From positions 62,001-126,000 of the forward strand of contig VFIW01000033.1 in the NCBI GenBank assembly GCA_006386115.1: 64,000 nucleotides of DNA, written 5' to 3'. The number at the start of each line of letters is the position of its first letter. Positions within the stretch are counted from its first letter, which is position 1. Under the pieces are notes generated by a model, which was not told where the DNA came from, did not search any database, and saw nothing but the letters and a program-made list of their open reading frames with translations. Position numbers and translations under genes: made by a program. This document shows positions 20,499 to 29,700 of this stretch, piece by piece. Origin of the DNA: Globisporangium splendens (taxonomy: Eukaryota > Oomycota > Peronosporomycetes > Pythiales > Pythiaceae).

Positions 20499-20867
20499 CT
20501 ACCCTATGAACTCGTCTCCTTGGCTTTTCTTGGACGGGGAGTGCGGCAGCGTGGGTGACGACCAACGATGTAGCAACAGCAGTTCGACCAGCGAGTTGAG
20601 CCGTTTGAGCTGCGCCGTGGCGGCTTTCACCTGGCGCTCCATCTGGTCGGCCTGCACCCTCAACGTCTTGATTTCTTGGATCAGCTCTTCTTCTTCGGCC
20701 TCCAGCGCACATATTTCGTCATCGATGGCCGCATCTCCGGACGATGGCCATCTACCCAACTCAACGCCATCGCTTCGTTCGCGCTTGAGCGGCAGCATGC
20801 GCTTCTCCTGGTCTCTCCGAGGGCTGATACTGCAGTTGCGTCCCGGAGTGTCGATTTCGCGGACCAT
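20499..20867 (-). CDS. Small coiled-coil protein B, apparent relative of A
   Basis: 122 residues. It begins MVREIDTPGRNCSISPRR, continues through a basic patch (LPLKRERS) and an acidic run (ALEAEEEELIQEIKTL), and ends in a coiled coil. The segment LRVQADQMERQVKAATAQL then RLNSLVELLLLHR aligns without gaps to LKVSARQVEAQVAEACVAM then ELRSLVKLLAAQH of protein A. The shared order of TP site, basic cluster, acidic stretch and coiled coil suggests an inverted duplication followed by divergence. No known domain. ATG at 20865-20867 is used, as the codon further upstream is TTG. Function unknown. Confidence 0.65.
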   Translation of the reverse strand: MVREIDTPGRNCSISPRRDQEKRMLPLKRERSDGVELGRWPSSGDAAIDDEICALEAEEEELIQEIKTLRVQADQMERQVKAATAQLKRLNSLVELLLLHRWSSPTLPHSPSKKSQGDEFIG

Positions 20868-22058
20868 TGCTTCGTACAATACTATGTCAGAGCTTGACGG
20901 CGTGCGGATGCTTCAGGGAGTGAGCGACTGACCTACTGGATGACTGGATCGAAGCACAGATAAATGGGATCACTTGCGCTTTCGCTGAGCGATTTGGTAA
21001 TGGGATCTCCTGAGGAGTTCTCAACCCTTAAAATGGAAGGTCGGGATGACGAACGAAGAGGACGGCCGGTTTCATTGGCATTCCGATTACTGTTCTTTGC
21101 ATGTGTGGACTTTGTGTGACCATTCGATCGATTGTTGGGTGCTTGTTTTAGCGACGCTGGAAGAATTCGGACTGCAATTTGGAAGGAAAATAAACTGGAG
21201 CACAGAAGAGCCCTCATTCGTCCCAGTTCGTCATCGCCCCCCCCCTCCGACGTACTGCATTGTACTGTATTTGCCAGCCACAATACTGAATACGGTCGGC
21301 CTCGTAACAAACAAATAACTTGGAAATTGTATGCAAATTTGGGCGACCAGCCGTCGAAATACGGTCGGTCGGATCAACGAGACGCTGATCGTTCAGTGTA
21401 TGGAAATTTGTATACTGCAGCCTAGTGCTTTCACTCCCATGCTGTAAAATCCATGGATGACACATTTGCAATACTGTACAATACGGTACGCAGCGAGAAC
21501 TTAACCTCGCCTGATCCCAAATGACCACAATCGGCAGCCCCATCAAAGTCCCGACATGCTCCCATGACGCATCCTTCGTAGGAGCGAAAGGCAGCAGAAG
21601 AAGGACAAAATGTGTAGCTTCTGATGGACCCTTTCCCATTGAGTTTTCCTACGCGACAACGCTTTCTTTTCCGGTCCCTGACGCTCTCCAACTTCGACTC
21701 TTTCTTTGCTCTCATCAATCCTTTGCCATTTCTGCACAAATCAGGCTTTTGGGTGTTGTCGGATCACTCACGAGAGGATACTGACACTGCCGGCGCTCGA
21801 GGCTTTCCTGCACGAAACGAACAACGATCCGATCTCACGCACATGTGGTCAGTTGGTGCCAGTGGGTTGCGACGCCTTTATGCCGCGGCGCTCGTCAAAC
21901 AGCGTCCCGTTAATGCAATTGGCAGGCAGAGGATACTCGTGCTGCGTGCTTGGGATTCTTATTGTAGTGCGACGAGGGGAGGTTGTCGAGTTGCCGTGCG
22001 TTCATTGCTCGCACGCTGGCCGAGTTTCTATATTTGCTGATAAATCATAGCCTCGTTT
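20868..22058. other. Intergenic region without recognised genes
   Basis: No domain-bearing frame is found. Minus-strand frames of 125-141 codons (20933-21310, 21214-21639) lack any family signal. The word aatacggtcgg occurs twice (near 21291 and 21357). A C8 run lies at about 21238-21245. Confidence 0.45.
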
Positions 22059-22240
22059 GTCCTCCCGAGGTGGACAGGACGATATTGGTAGTGTAACTTT
22101 GTGTGTTGCGACGCCCGTCGCTGGCTACTTGTTTGTACTCTTTGCGGTATGAGTTTGTGAGTCTCGGCCACGTTCCACACGTGACGACTGCGGAAAGGCT
22201 CCGAGTGCTTCGCCAGGCGATTCTTGCAGTGTTGACACAC
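22059..22240 (-). pseudogene. Partial duplicate of the 2H-phosphoesterase gene 3' end
   Basis: This segment is a diverged copy of 22447-22670, covering the last codons and the 3' flank of the adjacent gene. The shared start is gtcctc-cgag-tggacag, and the shared middle includes tattggtagt and gctggctac. Translated on the minus strand, the copy reads HCKNRLAKHSEPFRSRHVW then NVAETHKLIPQ, against HCEVLTKRLTEHPEPFRIRNVW then YVEETHNYSPQ in the gene. The rest of the gene is missing, so it is a truncated tandem duplicate. Confidence 0.8.
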
Positions 22241-22534
22241 CCAAGTGGAATGCAGCCATGGTGAAGAACCTCCGGGTTGGGATGCATACCACCTTTGAAT
22301 CCGCGGTAGTGCGCGAGCTGGCTGTCTTTGGAGCGTGTCCAAAGGAACAACATTGGCACTTGGTGGGCACTTGCAGCCGCTGTTGCAATATTGCGGGAGG
22401 AGGAGGTACACGTAGTCGAGTTGCAATGTTGCTCATAAGGAAGAGGTCCTCTCGAGTTGGACAGTACTGTATTGGTAGTATATAAGGTTGCACATCAGTT
22501 GCTGGCTACCTGTCAGCACCAAGTGCTGCCGTGC

Positions 22535-23454
22535 TTACTGCAGTGCGATCACCGTCGTTTTACCCTGCGGGGAGTAATTGTGGGTTTCCTCCACATACCA
22601 CACGTTACGGATGCGAAAAGGCTCCGGATGCTCTGTGAGGCGCTTCGTGAGCACCTCACAGTGCTCGTACACCTTCTTCACTGCATCCTCCGAGACCTCG
22701 GGGTCGAGAATGCGTCCCAGAGTCGAGTGCACGATCGTGCGCGTCCCCGCTGTCTTTGGCACATGCTCAAATGTTTCCTTCGCAACGCGGCGCATGTGGT
22801 CGACCGAGAACTCCTGGTTGGCATTGACGTACGCCGTTGCCGGTTTGGTCCCCAATGCCAGTGGTTCGGCGTCCAGGCATTCAAAAAGCAGGATCACTGC
22901 ACCGGATGATGCCAGAAGTACTCGCACAGGCTTCACTTGGAATGACGAAAACCTTGACAGTATCTGCTTTAGTTGCGCAATGTCAGCCTCACGACGCGTG
23001 TTCGCATGCGGCGCGAGATCGAAGGGGTGAGACGTGTGGAAGAGCGTGATGTGCATCAAGTCGAGCTCGTTCACGTATCCAACCGCATCGTCGTTTTCGC
23101 ACTTTGGCAGCAACGAAATGAGCTCCTCTCCCATGGCATGACACTTCAACGCAGCTTCCTTTGGGATCTCGGCGCAGATTAGGCCGACGCCATCGTCTTC
23201 ATGCTCAAACTCGTACGGCTTGGGCGTAAAGGTTGGACCAGGGATGAAATACTTCCTATTGCCAACATAAAGAGAGAGGTCGCCGTCAGTCTCACTTCGC
23301 AGAAGTGTGCGTGCTCCATGCTGTGCTTTCATCGGTACCTGGTAGTGGCCACGGCGTCGCGGTTGAGACCCTGCTTGCCGCTCTCGTAAAGATTCGCGTA
23401 GAGCTCCTGGCGCGACTGGCGCCACTGCGCTTCCTCCTCCGTGCATCGGCTCAT
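22535..23454 (-). CDS. 2H-phosphoesterase-like protein
   Basis: Two exons, 23339-23454 and 22535-23255, joined in phase 2 over an 83-nt intron (GTACCG...CAATAG with a CTCTCTCTTT tract), giving 278 residues. Two HxT motifs, MHITLFH (about residue 115) and IVHSTLGRI (about 215), are spaced as in the 2H superfamily (2'-5' RNA ligase-like, cyclic phosphodiesterases, Usb1), in which the paired His-x-Thr residues cleave or form 2',3'-cyclic or 2'-5' phosphate bonds. The N-terminal 40 residues (MSRCTEEEAQWRQSRQ) are helical. RNA or nucleotide phosphodiester hydrolysis is therefore likely, but the substrate is unknown. A frame open across the intron gives a different N-terminus, and the spliced form is preferred for its intron signals. 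A truncated duplicate lies downstream. Confidence 0.75.
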
Positions 23455-23783
23455 GCTGCGTTTGCGAAGTGGTGAAATGGGAAGGGGATCGTGTGCATGC
23501 CCTCTAATACGACACACACTCCTGCACGGCATGTCGCATACTTGAAAAGATCTCTTCATGAAGGCATTCTTCATGTGTGTTGTTGTTGTGCTTGCGTTGG
23601 GGGCTTGTCTTCTTCGTGGAAGCGCATGGACGCCACTGACGACGACATGGCATTCGACTGTTGATACTAGACTAGAAAATGTAAAGAGGTGATGTATTGT
23701 CGACACATTACAACAGCATTGCAAAAAAAACAAAAAAACGAGAGGATTCACGCGATTATTGACATGCATTTTCCCACATACAC

Positions 23784-26700
23784 TTACACAAATTCGCAAG
23801 CGATGCGAATCTTTCCTGCCTTGAGCGCGTCGGATGCACCAGATCTTGGTGTCGCCACTCCTCGTGGAGTAGAAGGTTCGCCGTCGGCACCAGGCGTGGT
23901 TGGAGGAGAAGAAGCCGATGAAGACACCACTTCGATCTTGACATTCAAGTGTCCAACGACGTCACCAGTGTCATCGCCCTTCTCGGTCAGCTTGAGCTTG
24001 TTGACCGCCACAGCATTCGCATTCGCCATGGATGGATCCAAAGTCTTGAACGCGCGGCCAAGTCGCTCGTCGTGAATCATGCTGTAGTCCTTCAGAGAAA
24101 ACGTCACATTTGGCGACGATTCAAAGTCCTTCGTCGAGTATGGGAATGTAAAGGCTTCGTTCCACTCAGCACTACCGATCTGCTGCTTCTTCTCGCCATT
24201 CGTAAATATCATCTTTGCCGTGGTCGTGCGGCTCACATTCTTCCCAACGTGAATCGAGATGTATGGCGAGATGTTTGGCGTGCTGCTCACCAAGTTACCC
24301 AGTCCAAGCACACCGCCACCACTGGAACTGTTGATCTTCAGATCTTCCAAATTCAAGATGGTCACAAGAACTTGGTAATCGTTGTCCGCATCTCGCAGCT
24401 TCTTTGCCGAGCCACCGATCGAGAGTAACGCAGATGCGCTACGCGCAGCCTTGGGCATCAAGAGCTCGTATTCTCTCTCTTTGATTTGATGGCTTACGTT
24501 CTTCTTCGTATCGTCTGGTTTCACACCAGTCTTCACCCACTCAGCGAGATCGGACGAGTGCTCTGGAGGCTTGAAGTCATCCTGCAACTGCTGCATCGGC
24601 AAAATGCATTTGCCAATCGTCTTGTCAATTGCGCCACCATACGAGTCTTTCACAACAAGCTGAACCTCGTTTTCGCTGCCCGAGAGTTCGACTTGCGTCT
24701 TCTCTTGCCACACTGGGTTCAGCGTGTTGTAAAGCACGCGAGTTTTCAAGATCACCTTGTCGTCAATGCGCACCACCGTGAGTGGATCGCATGAATCGTC
24801 CGACAACAACCCGTTGGCGCCAATCACTTCAAGAAGCATGCGAGTCGGCTTGTAGTGCGATTCATCAAACTCGGCAATAAGTTTGCCGTTGACAATTCGT
24901 TTCGGTAGGCGGCGGCGTCCACCAAATGGTGTGCGATCAACAACGCTTGACTCGACACCCAACGCAAGACTGTGCGACGTCGAAGTGAGACGCTTGAGCA
25001 AGACAACACCAGGACCGGCAATTCCAGACACGGTTCCAGAGACGAGTCCAGTCACGCCTCCCTTCATAGCACCTTTGACTGGCTTCGTGAAGATGCCCGT
25101 TAGCCCCTTTCCGAGATCCTTTCCAAATTTGACCACTCCGTTGTCATTGTCATTGGCGTCTGGAGAATCCGACTCCTCCTCATCCGCGAACTCACCCACA
25201 AACTTATCCAAAGAACCCGTAATTTTCGCCAAAGTCGATCCAGTCGACTTCACAATCGTTTTTCCAAGAACCTTCACACCTTCACCACGAGTTTGAGAAT
25301 CGCCGAGGACTTCGCCCTTCGTGATCTTTAGGAACTGGATCACACCAGAACCAAGATCTTCAACGAGACCGATCGGGTTACCAATAATATCAGCACTGCC
25401 AACCAAACGGTACGCTTGCAGCACACCCTGTCGGATGTAGTTTTGCATCAACTGGTTTTGCAAACGCTGTTTGGTCGTGAAGCATCGAGAAATCACAATC
25501 TCGTTGAAGCTGAGAGTTGGCGAGCCACTCAAGTTGGAGCCAACCAAGCCGATGACTTGGCTGATAAAACCAAAAACGACAGACCGTCCAGCGCCAGAAG
25601 TCGACGACACGATGTCCTTTCGGGTAATTGAGTACTCCAAGTCAATCGTAATCGCGTGAATTCGAAGGATGTCAAAGTACACCAAGTCGTGCTGGATATT
25701 GCCATCGACAGTCAGTTGAATTACAGGGACTGGCGGCACACGACGCTCGAGAGTTTGCTCTAACGTGCGAGCCGAGCGGTGCGCCACAGTCGCATCTGAC
25801 ACCAAGTATGGTTCCACCAACTTCACAAGGTTCACCAGATAATCGATATCGACCTTGAGAGACACGTTGCTCAAGTCAAAGTCCAGCAGCTTGTACGTTC
25901 CAACCTTCGCAGCAAGATCAGCATCAAGAACTAACTTCAACAGCGGCTTCGGGTCCTTGCCAACCGCCTTGTCACTGTAACCAGCATCAACCGGGTTCAA
26001 AATCACGGGGAATTTGGCGGTCGTGAGCATGTCGTCCAGTTGAAGATTGAAAATCGAGAACATCCACTCCAACGAAGACGGCACCTTCTGGAGTTGCAGG
26101 ACATCAAGAGATGCAAAGAAAACCTCTTGTGGGTAGCCATCTAGCAGAGACAAACCAAAACCAGCAAGGCGAATATCGAACGACGATGCGTACAACATCT
26201 TCCGCTGCTGGAACTCGTTCTCGAACTGAGCTTCTTGACTTTCAAGCCGGTTCATTTCCAGTTCTTTCTCCATGAATTTGAGCACTCGGGTGCTTTCGTC
26301 AACGACGACTTCCACGACAATCTCGAACTGCTTTTTGTTCGAGGACTTTTCACCCTCAGGCGCTATCTCAATCGAAATTGGATCTTGGTAGCCAACGTAG
26401 TCGATGTCGTAGTTCTTGGTTTTGGCCTTCGGGGCGTCTCTGTGAGACACCTTGATCTCGATGTTGCGATCCTTTGACAACGGGTTGTACCACGCAAACG
26501 AATGCCACTCACCAGGCTTGATCGTGATGTTGATTTCTTTTTCAGCGCCCTTAAACAGAGAAGACTCTCCCAACTGCGCGCAATCGATCGTGAACGGGGT
26601 GTAGTTCTCGATGCGGTATGGTGGGGCGCTTGAGACATCAGTCAGAATCACGTAGACGTACATGTCGATCACTTGCACACTTGCTTGGCAAATGATAGAC

Positions 26701-29700
26701 TTCTGTCGTGCTGGAGAGTACATCTGCACGTACAAATCACCAGCTGCGTTGATCGGGATAGAGAAAGACCAGCTCTCCGTAGCTTCGCCACCCCATTCAT
26801 CCGAAAAGGAAACTGAGATGTACTTCTGGCACTTCGACAGTTCTTCTCCCTTCTTCAGTGGCGCAAAGTGGTACAGAGGAGTGATTTCGCCGTTTTCGAG
26901 CGCAATTTGGAATGCCTTCACGTCGCCGACGCTGCGAGTGTGGAAAATGTCATCCACCTTTTCAACGTCGCTCTCACTACACCCAAAGCTTTGCAAGAAC
27001 AGCTTCTCCTTCATTCGGTTTTGAACGAAGAATCGCGGGCTGAGGGTCAAGCCTACACCTTGCTCAAACATTCCGAAAAGACCTTCGATCTTCACCGCAA
27101 ACACTGTAGGTCCACACACAAACTCTCCCACGGTGTTGATCGTCGAAGTGTTCATTGGCTCCGACCATGTCGCTTTCTTGATTGCGTCTTCACTGATCGG
27201 TGTCGAGGTGTATGCAGTTTCTGGAATTCTTCCGAGAGTATCCCAGGCAGCAGGACGCTTGTTATTTGTCGCAATCGGCTTGAGGCTCAGACGGTCGTGC
27301 TCCAGAGCAGCGACGATCGGGTGGTTAAAGTCACCACCAATTTCCATTGGAACAAACGTGCTTGATTTCGCACCAGGTGATGTCGACGCCAACGCAAAAT
27401 TGAACGGCGTGCTGTTCACAATCCAGTATGGCGTAGAAAAACGCACAAGTCGTGGCAAGCTGGGCAAAGACAGTCGATCCACGTTGAATTGTGAACCATT
27501 GCTGAGAGCAATCAGCTCACGAGCGATTGAGAACTGCTCGAGAGGGGCGTGAATGGCCATCAGCAGCGGCTTCGACCAAGGCGACGTGGCGGTTTTCTTG
27601 CCATCATCGTCCGTTGTGGTGGTCAAACGAATCGAGATGTACCCTGGAGCCAAGCAAGACGCACCCGCAATTTCCGTGTCTTGGCCAGATTCAACAGATC
27701 CAGTGATGACCTCATCGCTGCTCTGAGGATCGTTTTCTCCGCGCAACAAAGCTTCAATCTTCGCAAATTCGGCAGTAACATTTCGCGACGACTTGGCTTT
27801 GTACTCAATGAACCGATAATCGATCTTGTACGGCAGCGAGTTTCGCACAACAAATGGAGGCAGCAGAGAAACCTCCCACTCAAAGTGGGTGCGCAGGTGC
27901 CAACGACGAACAAGCACATTTGGCGCAAGATGTTTCAAAATCTTCGACGAGCTTTCTTCCGTTTCTCCATACACGATGTGGCCACCACGGCGTTGCAACT
28001 TCGCAGCCTCGCGGCTCTTCTCGAATTCCGCCAGCTCCTCGATCGCGGCGGGTGATGCCAAGATGTCATTGTTCAACGACGTCTTAATAATCCACTGTTC
28101 GAAATGCTCTGGTCGCGCATAAATCTCAGTGATACCCATCAGTAGCGACACAGGAAGAGACATCCGCTCATTTGGACGCAACGTGAACACTGGAGAGGTA
28201 ACAGGCTCACGGCCTTCACTTCCCAGCACCAGGTACTTGACTTGGTAAACCTGAGCACTGTGGTTGCAGAAGTACATATTCGACTTGAACACCAAGCGTT
28301 GCTTCAGAGGATCCTCGAGACGAGAAAACGCTGATACGAAGAGAGTAGAAGGTGGCTGTGCATCACTGACAATCGGGAGATTGACGCTTCCGAATGAAGG
28401 AAGAGTCGCCTTAGCCTTTGTTTCTCCCCATTGCGCAATCTTCACACCGTCCAAAATTGTTTGTCCGTCGACAATAGCACTCTTCTTGATATACACACGA
28501 TCGTTTGACTCGACAACAATTTCATCGGGTTCGCCGTTCAGCTGGAGAGATAGCTTGCAGCCAGTAAAGTTTTGCACCAAGCAATCAGCACCTTGGTGAG
28601 TCTTCGCAGTCAAAGCAACTTGGAATCCTTCCTGATGTTGTTGCAGCGCATTTTGCTCCGCTTCGCCATCCACAACTTCCATCAGAGCTCGATAGGTTTT
28701 CAGAACTCCTGGAGTCACATTGATCTGGAAGCGTTTGGCAGCCTCAACCAGCACCGAGATCCCGTTTTCACCTTTAACTGAGGTCAACCCAGCACAAAGT
28801 TCCCACGGCTCGATGATACTTTCCATATCTGAGGCAATGTCATTGTAGCACGATGCAGACAAGTGCACGCCGAACAGCGCAGTCCATTCCGAAGTCTCCG
28901 AAGTAGCTAGCCCAACCCAGTCGACCGGTTTAGTCTCATCCACGTCGGTTCCGGTCAATTCAACAGACACAGTGACGTCCTGGACGTTAAAATCACCACG
29001 GCAGAGGTGTGCAGGCAAATCCGGATCGGTCAAAACAAAGCGCAAGTTACCAAGCTGCAAATCCGTCGTGAACTTCAGCTGCTTCTTCGTTGGATCGGCG
29101 TGCTGAGCAAGCTGCACAAGTTGCTCGGTTTCGTTGAGAGCAGCAGTGAAGATACCGTCACGCTTTCTCTTCGCGATGACGCGAGCAGCACTCTGGTATT
29201 CGCTAATTCCACCGCAGTGAGTGAATGGCTGCAGCAACCAAGTAGAGATAACTTGCTCTCGTTCCTTAGCATCGATGCTTGGAAGAACAAGAGAGTCCCA
29301 ACAGAGCTGGGCAGCTTCGTAGTTCTTCAACAAACGAACCAACTTCTTTTGCACATCCAGCGGAGATTGCGTGCCAAAGGTGTGGTTTACAACGCGCGTT
29401 TCACTCTCGAACAGGTCCCAGAATCTTGCTTGAACAACCGGCTTTTGCAAAAACTCCTGGAATTGACCAAAACTGGTAATCCTGGTGTCACAAAGCGATT
29501 CAAGCACTTCGTTCGATCGGTATTCTCCACCGCGAAGGTTCAAAGTACCGCTCAAATCGCTGCTACCATCGTAGTCATTGTTCACACTCGATCCGCTCGT
29601 CGCAAGAATGTCATCACGCAAGAACGCTCTCAGCTCATCGAACTCGAGATAGCCGTTCCCATCTCTGTCAATCTCCTTGAACAGCACACGGACAAAATAC

